Below are positions 32,472 to 41,716 of a stretch of DNA of 43,991 nucleotides, piece after piece. Every line of letters starts with the position of its first letter. Position 1 is the stretch's first letter. The position numbers and the translations under genes are program-made. Below the pieces are notes generated by a model that was not told the DNA's origin, did not search any database, and saw only the letters and a list, made by a program, of their open reading frames with translations. The stretch is from Halovivax gelatinilyticus (lineage in GTDB: Archaea; Halobacteriota; Halobacteria; Halobacteriales; Natrialbaceae): positions 1 through 43,991 of the forward strand of contig NZ_CP101322.1 of NCBI RefSeq assembly GCF_024300625.1. The letters are read 5' to 3'.

Positions 32472-35400
32472 TTAATCCCGAAATCCTGTATACACCTCCA
32501 CGGTGACCTCTTCACCGGGGTCGAGTTCCCCAATTTGTGACTTGGTCAGGGTCGCTGTGGGCGGATTGGGTCTGTCGGCGACACCGAGACGCCTGTACAG
32601 TTGCTTCCACGCTTTCTGATCTTCGTATTCGTCAACGTCTGGAGCGACGGCGCGGAAGATCGACTTCGACGCGACGATGAACAGCTTCCGTTTCATTCGG
32701 CTCGCGCCGACGTTGAACCGGTTCGCATCCAATAGAAACTCCGCGAGACCGTTTACATATCCTTGATTTCCTGCGGTCATCGCGAGAACCATTACGTCTT
32801 TTTCGTCCCCCTGGTATCGCTCCACGGTGTCCACCGGAACGCCGATTTCCTGATCGGAGATGCGCCGTCGCATGAGTCGGAATGGAACGACGACGCCGGC
32901 GGAACACTGCCTTTCCCCCGGATCGGCCGCTACAACGGGCAATGTCGAAAGCAACTTCTTGGCAAGATAGGCCTCAACCGGGCTGTCTTTTGTGAAACGT
33001 TGATCGTCGTGGAGGAGCAGCGTCACTCTTGGTTCGGGGTCGAGTGCTTCCCGGAGCCACGCGGGCATCGCCGAGGTCCGGACATCCGGGATTCGTCTGG
33101 CCTCCGCGTGGGAAGTCAGCTCGATTCCGTCCCGGTAGTAGAACAGGTCGGTCTCGAACTCGGCCATCGCCGGTGGCAGTCGATATGTGATAGTTAGCCG
33201 CTCCATCGGAATCACTTGGTCCGGATCGTCCCACTCGGGCGGTTTGCGTTCGACCGTTGCGAGGTCGCGGTTGGTCTCACCACGCAGGAATCGAATGAAG
33301 TCGAGCGCCGACACAGCCGGTGTGTGCTCCTCGATGGTCGCACGATCTTCGGACTCCCAATCGTGTGAGTGGATGGGTTGCATCTGTCGATGATCGCCGA
33401 CCAGCTGAATCTGGCTACCTTCTCGCAGAAACGCTCCGACTAGGAACAACAGCGGCAGATCCATCATGCTCGCCTCGTCGACGAGCGCATAGTCGAAGAT
33501 TGCAGCCTCGCCGGACTTCAACAGATCGGAGACATTCGAGTCGGCGCTGATCTGGCCGGCAACCGTGTTGACCATGTTCCGCAAGGTAACCGGCGTCGCA
33601 AACACCACGACCTTTTCGCACCCATCGGAGAGTGGTTCGGCTAGCAATTCTTCGAGTTCCTCGCTATCCTCGTAGTATTGGAGGTCGTGAACGTTATCCG
33701 GGAGATCGGTCAATCCTGCACTAGATGCGCGCACCCGTATGAGCGTAACGTCCCTCCCTGCCCCCGAAGCCGCGAGTCGCATTGTCGCGTCGCCGACCGC
33801 TCTCGCCACTTCGTCGACCGCGGTATTAGAGTGGGCGCTGACAACTCCGATGAAAGGCTCGTCGTCCGGCGTCGTGGCTACTCGTGAGAGGATGGCTGGT
33901 GTAGATGCGTAGGCCGTCTTGCCAGTTCCTGGCGGCCCCTGGACGGTACCGACCGAGTGGTTGAGCTGCCGGACGAACTCCCGCTGAGCGCAGTTGGATT
34001 CGTACGGCATCGCCGCATCGAATTGCCTCAGGAATCCTTCCACTGCATCCGGGTTTCGAAACGGCTCATCAAACTGGAGGGCAGTCGGATTTTCCTCCGC
34101 ATAGACGTCGAGTAGTTCGTTGTGAAGAACGTTCTCATTCGCGTTATCGATCGCTTCACGAGCACGGTAAGCGGAGTAGTCATCAAGGGCCTCGTTCACG
34201 GCGAACGTCATTCCCTCGGCAATCAGCTGCCGTTCATCGTCGGGATCGCTCGTCCAACCGACGTGGTTCGTCATATTCGGCACCGCTCGTCGGTTACTGT
34301 CCGTCGGGAAGGAAATCTTCACCTGGCCCCGATCAGTATTGATATGGCCCAACCGACCGAGAACTCCATTTGCGTACTTCGTCGGGTCATCCGGTTTTTC
34401 GATGAGTCGGCCATCGTCGTCTTCTACTAGCGGCGTCAACACGACCCAGTTGCCGGACTCCCGACGGAGCGTCGTGGTCGCGGTCATCCCGGGCTGGCCG
34501 TCACCCAACCTTCGGAGGATTTCTCCTTCGACGGTGTTTTTCTTCTCGAAATTCTCCCTGTTTTCCGGCGGGTTCGTCACCTCGAACGGAATAGTTTGCC
34601 CAGCAGCTACCCGTTCAGCCAGCGGCTGCCTGTACCGATACTCCAAGGCGCGTCGCTTTGAACCATGTTCGAGTTGTTGATACTCGACAAGTGTTCGCTG
34701 AAGGGCCGACTCCCCCAGGGAGTTTGCCGTCAACGATTCCAGATTAATTGGTTCCTTGGTAACGCCGGCGTTCTTGTACCGAATACACCGCTCGATGTAC
34801 TCGAAAGCGTTACAGATGGTGTGGATAAGATCTTCGATGTCTGAGAGGCAGACACGCGGTGAATCATCTCCCTCGTGGTGGCGATATCGCACAATTTCCG
34901 CGACTGCAGCCTCGTCGCTGGCCCAGTCCTCATCGAGTACGTCGAACTCTTCGGCCGCGTAGAGATACTCCAGCGGCATCGTATCGCGGTGACGTTCGAT
35001 AACCGGATAGTGCCCATGGAATCGATCCGGCGGTACAACGAGACCGTTATCGGAGTTCGGAAAAACCCTGTCCGCGAACTCCTCGATTGGAAGTGCTACC
35101 TCGAAGAACCCGAGATCGAACACGCGCTTCAGCGGCGTCTCTGTTTCGTCTCGGACGTCCTCCCAGCCAAAATCTCGCTCCTTCGAAATGTCGTAGAACT
35201 GTGCGACCGTCTGGAACAGCCCCAGCCCGGGATATCGAAAGGCGTGTCGCGCACGGAACTCCTCGCGAAGGACGCTGACAATCTCTTGGTCGATATCTTG
35301 CCGGTACCCAAGCAGGGTACGAACCGCATCCGCGACGGGGTCTCCTTCGTGGCGCCTCGTCGCATCGACAAGCCATTCGCGCTGTCGCTCGCTGTACGGG

Positions 35401-36896
35401 TACATGTGGAACAGTCCCTCTTCTGAACGGAGTCCTTCATTCGAGAGGTCGGGGCGAACTCTACCAATCGCCGCTTCCAACTTATCGATGAATTCAGCGA
35501 GCAGCTCTTTTTCAACTTCGTCTTTTGCGTCCGGGTCTCGCACAAGCGCGTCGGTGATCGCGAGAACGAACTCCCCGTCGCCGTCGTTCCGGCTGCAATC
35601 GACCTTCGCCCCGAGAATACACAGGCGGTTCCGGACGTGGTCGTGTTGGATATACGGGTACACACGAACGATTGATTCGCGAGGGTACTCGAGAGAGAAA
35701 CTGTCGGGTGGAGAGTCGTCCGGAAGATTCCGACCGGATCCGATCAGGTACTCTTGCCACGGACCGACGCCCTCGGCGTTCGCCTGCCACCACCGTTCGA
35801 ATTTCGGATCGATCTCACGGCGGAATCGGTGGGCGATCTGTACGCGCTCGTACAGGCGTGAGAGCTCGGTCGATGACTGGATTTCAGCGACGAGATCGGG
35901 GTTACTCGCTTCCGGGAGTGACCGTCTAATTGGATGTCTGGCCCATCGGCCGGTGGGAAGATCATAGAGGTCGACGAGGTCGTTAATCCTCTCGATACCG
36001 AACTCTTGGAGACCTTCCTGCACGCCCTCGGAGAAACCGAGCAGGGACAAATCTCCAGTCGTCGCCGAGCGGGCGACACACTTGGCCTGTTTCGGGCAGC
36101 TATCACAGCGCTCATCGATGCGGTACCTCGGAGGTTGGGTGTCTCCGTTGCTTGCCGGTCGCCCGTTCTGGTCGAGAAGTACGCGATCAAGCGTACCACT
36201 TCGCTCTAACAACAGTCGAACGTCGTTTATCCGGCTTTCCAGCTCGAAATCTGCGAGTATATCGAAATTCAATCCTTCTGCTACCACCGGCCCGAAGCTG
36301 TTCCCTCGTGTTACGATACTCGCAGTCACCTCCACGTTCCGATCACCGAGGAGCTTGCGGAGCAAAAGCGCGTACATCGCGGCTTGAATTTGATGGTGGG
36401 TTTTCGATTCCGTCGACGACTTCATCTCGAGGACACGCACCTCGACCCCGGATCTCCCATCGATAGTGGTTGGTGATACTAATAGACCATCAGCCTCACC
36501 GCGTACGGGCCACGCCTCTATCGACCCCTCGAAGGTTGGCTGATAGCCAACAATCGGCGAGTCCTGTACCCCAGCGAGAACGCTGTCAACGAGATCCCGA
36601 ACGTGGTCACCCTGAGCTTCTCCGGCCCACATGGCATCGAAATGTAGGTCGTGATCTGCCGGTCCGACCACGAAACACTCCGTACCCTGTAGCAACCGTA
36701 TCTGACCGATTTCGAATCGCACGCCAGTCTCGGCAAGCAGTGGACTTACCCGAACGTCGTCGATAGACTCCGGGATGCTCTCACCATATTCTTGGAAGAG
36801 GTACATTGGGCATTGCTTGAGACTGAAGTACTTCGCTATGATGCTGGGGTGAACTGACGGCCGGGGTTCGGAACTGCATTGCGGTGGTACGGTCAT
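32472..36896 (-). CDS. Cas4-like Fe-S nuclease fused to a Dna2/Upf1-like SF1 helicase
   Basis: 1474 residues. The N-terminus is a RecB/Cas4-like PD-(D/E)XK nuclease: Asp in EADGLL (about 136), LEMKS (Glu157, Lys159), QIQAAMY (Gln169, Tyr175). Cysteines KQCP (29) and CDSCPKQAKC (264, 267, 273) are placed as in Fe-S-bearing Cas4/AddB nucleases. An HhH-like segment follows (about 284-308). The C-terminal SF1 helicase has GPPGTGKT (about 990), DEAS (about 1139), LVGDHRQMQP (about 1170), YQGDEKD (about 1362) and NVGASRMKRKL (about 1395). It fits 'TM0106-type nuclease + AAA_12' proteins and Dna2. It is the first gene of the leftward operon, 75 bases before the 1578-aa helicase, and probably supplies DNA cutting and unwinding to the system. 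Confidence 0.85.
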   Translation of the reverse strand: MTVPPQCSSEPRPSVHPSIIAKYFSLKQCPMYLFQEYGESIPESIDDVRVSPLLAETGVRFEIGQIRLLQGTECFVVGPADHDLHFDAMWAGEAQGDHVRDLVDSVLAGVQDSPIVGYQPTFEGSIEAWPVRGEADGLLVSPTTIDGRSGVEVRVLEMKSSTESKTHHQIQAAMYALLLRKLLGDRNVEVTASIVTRGNSFGPVVAEGLNFDILADFELESRINDVRLLLERSGTLDRVLLDQNGRPASNGDTQPPRYRIDERCDSCPKQAKCVARSATTGDLSLLGFSEGVQEGLQEFGIERINDLVDLYDLPTGRWARHPIRRSLPEASNPDLVAEIQSSTELSRLYERVQIAHRFRREIDPKFERWWQANAEGVGPWQEYLIGSGRNLPDDSPPDSFSLEYPRESIVRVYPYIQHDHVRNRLCILGAKVDCSRNDGDGEFVLAITDALVRDPDAKDEVEKELLAEFIDKLEAAIGRVRPDLSNEGLRSEEGLFHMYPYSERQREWLVDATRRHEGDPVADAVRTLLGYRQDIDQEIVSVLREEFRARHAFRYPGLGLFQTVAQFYDISKERDFGWEDVRDETETPLKRVFDLGFFEVALPIEEFADRVFPNSDNGLVVPPDRFHGHYPVIERHRDTMPLEYLYAAEEFDVLDEDWASDEAAVAEIVRYRHHEGDDSPRVCLSDIEDLIHTICNAFEYIERCIRYKNAGVTKEPINLESLTANSLGESALQRTLVEYQQLEHGSKRRALEYRYRQPLAERVAAGQTIPFEVTNPPENRENFEKKNTVEGEILRRLGDGQPGMTATTTLRRESGNWVVLTPLVEDDDGRLIEKPDDPTKYANGVLGRLGHINTDRGQVKISFPTDSNRRAVPNMTNHVGWTSDPDDERQLIAEGMTFAVNEALDDYSAYRAREAIDNANENVLHNELLDVYAEENPTALQFDEPFRNPDAVEGFLRQFDAAMPYESNCAQREFVRQLNHSVGTVQGPPGTGKTAYASTPAILSRVATTPDDEPFIGVVSAHSNTAVDEVARAVGDATMRLAASGAGRDVTLIRVRASSAGLTDLPDNVHDLQYYEDSEELEELLAEPLSDGCEKVVVFATPVTLRNMVNTVAGQISADSNVSDLLKSGEAAIFDYALVDEASMMDLPLLFLVGAFLREGSQIQLVGDHRQMQPIHSHDWESEDRATIEEHTPAVSALDFIRFLRGETNRDLATVERKPPEWDDPDQVIPMERLTITYRLPPAMAEFETDLFYYRDGIELTSHAEARRIPDVRTSAMPAWLREALDPEPRVTLLLHDDQRFTKDSPVEAYLAKKLLSTLPVVAADPGERQCSAGVVVPFRLMRRRISDQEIGVPVDTVERYQGDEKDVMVLAMTAGNQGYVNGLAEFLLDANRFNVGASRMKRKLFIVASKSIFRAVAPDVDEYEDQKAWKQLYRRLGVADRPNPPTATLTKSQIGELDPGEEVTVEVYTGFRD

Positions 36897-37244
36897 AATC
36901 GTGGAAGATTTGTGCCAACTTGATTGCTTGACACCAGTATCGACGAATCGGCGGCGTCAGCGCTTTGGAATGTTACACGTTATCTACACTACGACGAGCA
37001 ACCAGATATTTTGGTAGCCTAGTGTTGATCTTCTTGATACCCCATATGGGCCTATCATCCTACTAACGTAACGGATACATTACTAATGTTTCGACCGGAG
37101 CGACACCAATTCACTATCACGGACCATGCCTGAGCGAATACATTAGTTTAAATTATTATATATTAGATTGGATGTTTTTATAGTCATGGACGTTCCCCCG
37201 CAAGATTGAATTGAATTACGGGAGCAGATGGAGTAACGACTTGA
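36897..37244. promoter_or_regulatory. Divergent control region of the helicase array
   Basis: 348 bases between the two arms of the array, clearly AT-rich towards the plus-strand gene. ATTATTATATATTA (37152-37165) and TGTTTTTATAG (37173-37183) are TATA candidates for the gene at 37245. A perfect 6-1-6 palindrome ACATTACTAATGT lies at 37077-37089, its half-site ACATTA recurs at 37140-37145, and CCCATATGGG sits at 37041-37050. These look like operator sites for a regulator serving both arms. A tiny frame starting at 37185 stops after seven codons and is not called. Confidence 0.45.
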
Positions 37245-40200
37245 ATGAAGTATTTCGATCGCAACTCTAACCGGTCTCGTGTGAAACGGGACGTGGAACC
37301 GCTCGTCCGGGGGCTCCTAGAGAACACACAGATATTCGGCCCCGAGACCGAGAACCCACCCCAGGTCACCACGGCTCTCAAGTACACTCGCAAACCACAA
37401 AAGCGACGGAACCCCGGTGACTACGGTGGGTCAGATCCGTTCATCGCGGATATCATCGATATCTTTGGATTTGAGCCGCTCAAGTTCCAGCAGACCAGCT
37501 GGGAATTGGTGAGAGACCTGAACCAGCAACGATGTGGCGGGGACTCACAGGGAGCAATCTTCTCAGCCCCTACCGGCTTCGGCAAGACTGAGGCGTTCCT
37601 CGGACCGCTCTATCAACTGCTGCGTGAAGATGATCTGGAGCGTGTCGCGCTGGTCTATCCGAGCAAGGCGCTCCTCCAGGACCAGCTCGGTCGGGTGCTC
37701 GAACATCTGCATACGATCAAAACGACGAGCGAAGACCAGATATCGGTCGGCGTCTGGTCGGGAGACACCGCCTACGAATTGGATGACGTCGCGTCGGAGA
37801 AGGCACTGTTTGAAGGAACGGGGCCGAACAAGCGCTTTAGACTCGCCAACTGCTGGTGTGGCGAGCCCCACGACCCACATTCGTTCCAATACGACGGTGG
37901 GAGCGCACACTACGAGTTGGTTTGCGAACACGACGACAGCCATTCCTTCACCGAGGAGGAAGTAGTGTTGAACCGCGAGGACATCCGCCGGTCGAACGGC
38001 CCTGAAATCGTGTTGACGACGCTCGAGTCGTTGGAACTGTTCGGGTTGAAACCAAATTACGACCTCATCGACGAGATCGATGCCATCGTCTTCGACGAGA
38101 TTCATCTTTATACGGGCATCCGCGGAGCACACGCTGCCAACGTCGTCGATAACATCGAATCCATCACCGACCAGTCGATGTTATGGCTCGGTGCCAGCGC
38201 GACTGTCGACGACGCCGAGCAATTCGCCGCGAAAATCTTCCCGATTCCTGATGGTAGAATCGAGGCGGTGGCCCCACCAGATGAAGACTTCGAGACCGAC
38301 CACGATGACCACGAACACTACTTCTTCCTTAAGGCAACCGAGGACGGGCCAGGAGTCTCCTCGATGTTTATCCAGCAAATCCTCCTGCTCGGACACGCGA
38401 TGTTGCAACAGCAGGACGGTCCTAGAGGAAAACTGTTGTCGTTCATCGACAGCATCAGTCAGGTGAATCAGAAGCGAACACAGCTACAGGACGCAGATGA
38501 GCAACGGGAACTGTGGCGCCATCACGTGGACATCGACGAGCCCGGCGACTGGCGCGACGTCGCTGAAGGGATGGACAGAGAATTCGTCGAGGGGTCGTTG
38601 GAGTTCTCGTCCGTCTACTCAGACGCCGGATTTGATGCCTCCGTCATCCGGAGCGATGTTCTCCTGTCGACGAACTTCCTCGAAGTTGGGATCGACGTTG
38701 GTGACATCTCCATCGTGACGCAATACCGGACGCCGTGGAACCTTTCATCATTCGTCCAGCGTGTCGGGCGGGCCGCGCGCGAACCCGGAACTGACTCGTT
38801 CATCTTCGTCTTCCTCTCGGACCTTACGAGTGACTCCAACATGTTTTACCGAGCGGATCGGTTCCTCGGTTCCGAAATTCGAACGCCGCTAAAGCCCGAC
38901 AACGAGGTCATCGAGTGGATTCACGACCGCTATCGAGAATTCTACGAGGGTTCGACGCGAGTTCGCGAGAGACGCCACTTCTCCAACAAGCGAGAGAAAG
39001 AGGAGTTCCACGAGGAGTACCTGGTCGACGAACTCGGCTGGGCAGAATACTACGACCTGATCGACGACCCGGAAAGCGTCCTCTTTCGTACACTCGGTAT
39101 CACTGGTTCGTTTGACCCCCTCGTCGGCCAAGAACCGATAATGGAAGTCCTGGCGGCTCTCGAAGAGCGCGACGAAGAACTCGAGGAGAAACTCGACGAG
39201 CTAGGTGTGGCGGGAGAGGAAGGGACGGGGGATACCGAACGCGAGATGGTCGAGAGCGTCAGAACAGACATTTTAGGCTACATCAAGGAACGGCGGAAGC
39301 TGGTTGCCGAGTGCCGGGAGATGAACGAGGAGTTCGTCGACCGTTCGGTCCTCGACGGATTAGAATCGGAGCTCGAAGAGGCTCGTGAAACCATCGCTGA
39401 ACCGGCACCGGGGCTGAACGTGGAAATTGACAGATTCCGCAACGTGCTCCCGATTCTGTACACGGTGAAAGGGAACGTGCTTCGAGTTACCAACGCCGCA
39501 AACAGCGCCGATATCACGCTGTCCCCGTTGACCTTAGATATCGGTGAACTCGAATCATCCATCGAGCGCATTGCGGACGCGTTGGACGACGACCGAGTCG
39601 CGGAGCTCGTTCTCGAAAGAAAGCGGCTGTACTATCTCAAGCAAACGCTCGAAGAGCTATATGACTACCAGGCGATTCCGAGCAACTACCTCAGTCTCTA
39701 TTACGTCAAGCATCTCCTCCGGGGCGGATACTACTACGATCGATTCCTCCAAACGGCCGGCGACTCCCTCGCTGACGAGGTATGGTTCGTTCCCGAGAAC
39801 TATTTCGACGACGCTGGACAGTACTTCACCGTGTTCCACGGAGATGACGACGTGGAGGGAAGCGATCAATCAATAGATAAAATCGTCCACTCGTACACGC
39901 CCTTCCGTAGTGAGTATAAACAAGATGCAGGGGAACTGCAGGCGTTTATTCCGGAGACGATTATCTACGACGACTCGGTGAAGTTCACATTCAACGACGT
40001 CTCTGGAGAGCGACGTGACGACCTCATCATCCCCGACTCGATCAGACTCGATACCGTAACCGATCTCAGCGGATCGAAGGCATTGAACATCGTCCGGTAC
40101 TGCCCCCAGTGCCTGCAAATTCTTGATCACGGCAGTTGTCTCCGACACAATGATCGTGCCCTCGGGAAGATACACGCGAGTCCGTCGGTCGAGACGTCGG

Positions 40201-41288
40201 TCAACATAGGTGAGAATACGGAGTCGCGCGGTCTCGTTACCCTCTCAGACATGTCCGGTGAGGTAAAGCTCGTCGGCGTCTCGCTCGAAATTACGCCGGC
40301 GACGTACATCCGTTCCAGTGATGAGTATATCTTCACCGGCGAAGACCGTATCAAGCGGGAGATCGAGTCGCCGGACAGAACCCTCGGGTTCGGCCTCGAT
40401 ACCCGTGGGCTCACTTTCGACATATCCCGTTTCCTCAACCGGATTGACGACCCCGAGATTGTTACCCGACTCGACCGATACAAGGACCGGTCCGAGGTCG
40501 GGCTCCGGGAGATGGGGGCACACACGGCCGCGCACTTTTTCATCCAACTGGTAGCGGACGTGGCGGGCGTTACCCCGCGGTCGTTGTTCTACGGAATCGA
40601 TATGGATGAAGAGGTCGTGTACGTCTTCGAACGATCGCAGGGTGGACAGGGACTCGTCGACCTAGTTTTCGACGACCTACGCGAGGATCCCGGAACCGCG
40701 CTGGAATCGGTCACCCGAATCACCTACGACCCGCAGGTCATCTGTGAACGTCTCTGGGCCGACGTATCGTTCGTCGATGACCTCCCACCCGTTAATCCCG
40801 ATCAGACTGCCATCGAGGATGCTGTTCGGAGCGCCGACGAGGTCCCGATGTTCGATCACGTCGTCGATCAGGTCGTCGAAGAGGTTCAATCAACGGTCGA
40901 CCGGGCACAACAGCTTGCACAAGAGGAAGCGATTTCCCTGCGGCGAGCGTTCCAGATCAAAAACGTCGTTTCATCGGCGCGAATCGATGGGGAGTCGACG
41001 TACCCTGAAGAGGCCGTTACCGACGTTCTGCCCGATTTCGACGGTCACGACAGGGTTGAGACGCTCTTTTTCTCGCCAAACATCGACGGCTGCGTCGAGA
41101 ACCTCCAACTGTCGGAGTGCATTTCGGGCCACGATCAGTCCGACACGCTCAGCTACGTGCTACTCGAGGAGCTCCGAGAGGAGCTAATTCAGCGGGTTCC
41201 TCACGACGAGATGGCCGACGAGCTGTTCGATCGCGAAGTCCTGCCGGGAGGTGAGTACGATGGCACGAGTATTTTCCTTACCCTCTAG
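37245..41288 (+). CDS. Second YprA-type helicase, DpdJ-like
   Basis: 1347 residues. SF2 motifs: APTGFGKTE (about 108-116), DEIH (284-287), SAT (about 317-319), STNFLEVGIDVGD (about 473-487) and QRVGRAARE (about 504-512). Inserted zinc-type residues occur at CWCGEPHDPHS and CEHDDSH (about 205-235), and CPQCL with CLRH near 955-970. A charged coiled coil spans about 635-725. The C-terminus holds a DUF1998-like region with ERSQGGQGLVDL (about 1127-1138). Size and its coupled downstream HKD gene match the DpdJ-DpdK pair of Dpd clusters and the DrmA/DrmC pairing in DISARM. It probably tracks along DNA to license cutting. A diverged second copy starts at 42531. Confidence 0.8.
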   Translation: MKYFDRNSNRSRVKRDVEPLVRGLLENTQIFGPETENPPQVTTALKYTRKPQKRRNPGDYGGSDPFIADIIDIFGFEPLKFQQTSWELVRDLNQQRCGGDSQGAIFSAPTGFGKTEAFLGPLYQLLREDDLERVALVYPSKALLQDQLGRVLEHLHTIKTTSEDQISVGVWSGDTAYELDDVASEKALFEGTGPNKRFRLANCWCGEPHDPHSFQYDGGSAHYELVCEHDDSHSFTEEEVVLNREDIRRSNGPEIVLTTLESLELFGLKPNYDLIDEIDAIVFDEIHLYTGIRGAHAANVVDNIESITDQSMLWLGASATVDDAEQFAAKIFPIPDGRIEAVAPPDEDFETDHDDHEHYFFLKATEDGPGVSSMFIQQILLLGHAMLQQQDGPRGKLLSFIDSISQVNQKRTQLQDADEQRELWRHHVDIDEPGDWRDVAEGMDREFVEGSLEFSSVYSDAGFDASVIRSDVLLSTNFLEVGIDVGDISIVTQYRTPWNLSSFVQRVGRAAREPGTDSFIFVFLSDLTSDSNMFYRADRFLGSEIRTPLKPDNEVIEWIHDRYREFYEGSTRVRERRHFSNKREKEEFHEEYLVDELGWAEYYDLIDDPESVLFRTLGITGSFDPLVGQEPIMEVLAALEERDEELEEKLDELGVAGEEGTGDTEREMVESVRTDILGYIKERRKLVAECREMNEEFVDRSVLDGLESELEEARETIAEPAPGLNVEIDRFRNVLPILYTVKGNVLRVTNAANSADITLSPLTLDIGELESSIERIADALDDDRVAELVLERKRLYYLKQTLEELYDYQAIPSNYLSLYYVKHLLRGGYYYDRFLQTAGDSLADEVWFVPENYFDDAGQYFTVFHGDDDVEGSDQSIDKIVHSYTPFRSEYKQDAGELQAFIPETIIYDDSVKFTFNDVSGERRDDLIIPDSIRLDTVTDLSGSKALNIVRYCPQCLQILDHGSCLRHNDRALGKIHASPSVETSVNIGENTESRGLVTLSDMSGEVKLVGVSLEITPATYIRSSDEYIFTGEDRIKREIESPDRTLGFGLDTRGLTFDISRFLNRIDDPEIVTRLDRYKDRSEVGLREMGAHTAAHFFIQLVADVAGVTPRSLFYGIDMDEEVVYVFERSQGGQGLVDLVFDDLREDPGTALESVTRITYDPQVICERLWADVSFVDDLPPVNPDQTAIEDAVRSADEVPMFDHVVDQVVEEVQSTVDRAQQLAQEEAISLRRAFQIKNVVSSARIDGESTYPEEAVTDVLPDFDGHDRVETLFFSPNIDGCVENLQLSECISGHDQSDTLSYVLLEELREELIQRVPHDEMADELFDREVLPGGEYDGTSIFLTL

Positions 41289-41700
41289 TGCCCTCCGGTA
41301 CCTGCTCGGCCACGCCCTAGTGTACGACGATCACATCGCCATTTGCACACCGTGGCTCAGTGACGTCGACGTTCGGCTCCCGCTCGCACCGGGAGTCGAT
41401 GATCGCAGCACGAAGTTGGCAGCGGCTATCCGCAATCTCGATACTCAGGTCGATGTGTACGTCCGTCCTGACGAATCTGCCAACGAGTACGCGCTCTCTC
41501 GACTGGCGGGTCTCGAGAACGTTACCGTCACCACCGTTCCCGACATTCACGCGAAGGCAGTCATCACAGATGCGTACGTGTACGTTGGTTCGGCAAATAT
41601 TACACGTGGTGGGTTACTCACCAATCTGGAACTCTGCAAGGTGGTTGAAAACGAGTTCGCTGACGTGCAGTCGTACATCGAAGCGGAGCTGGATATTTAG
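41260..41700 (+). CDS. Single-HKD phospholipase D-fold nuclease (DpdK/DrmC-like)
   Basis: 146 residues. The HKD motif is intact: HAKAVITDAYVYVGSANIT (His-x-Lys-x4-Asp, then Gly-Ser-x-Asn; about residues 107-125). Only one HKD is present, so the enzyme should work as a dimer, as small PLD-fold nucleases do. I take the ATG at 41260 because GGAGGTGA (41247-41254) lies five bases before it. The start overlaps the end of the helicase gene by 29 bases. PLD-fold proteins accompany the YprA-type helicase in DISARM (DrmC) and Dpd (DpdK), usually as nuclease. Its own role here is inferred from that pairing. Confidence 0.85.
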   Translation: MARVFSLPSSALRYLLGHALVYDDHIAICTPWLSDVDVRLPLAPGVDDRSTKLAAAIRNLDTQVDVYVRPDESANEYALSRLAGLENVTVTTVPDIHAKAVITDAYVYVGSANITRGGLLTNLELCKVVENEFADVQSYIEAELDI

Positions 41701-41716
41701 TTGATAATTTACTTTT

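Noticed and set aside
37041-37050. CCCATATGGG as a stand-alone operator
   Set aside because: A single 10-bp palindrome is weak evidence alone; it is kept only as part of the divergent control region.
37185-37208. Short ATG frame before the 1347-aa helicase
   Set aside because: It stops after seven codons and has no overlap with the helicase start.
22292-41700. A complete Dpd (7-deazaguanine) system
   Set aside because: No transglycosylase-like DpdA, DpdB or DpdC gene is present in the window. Only effector-like parts can be argued.
22292-41700. A canonical DISARM system
   Set aside because: No adenine or cytosine methyltransferase and no separate short DrmB-like gene; the Cas4-like helicase and P-loop ATPase do not belong to DISARM.
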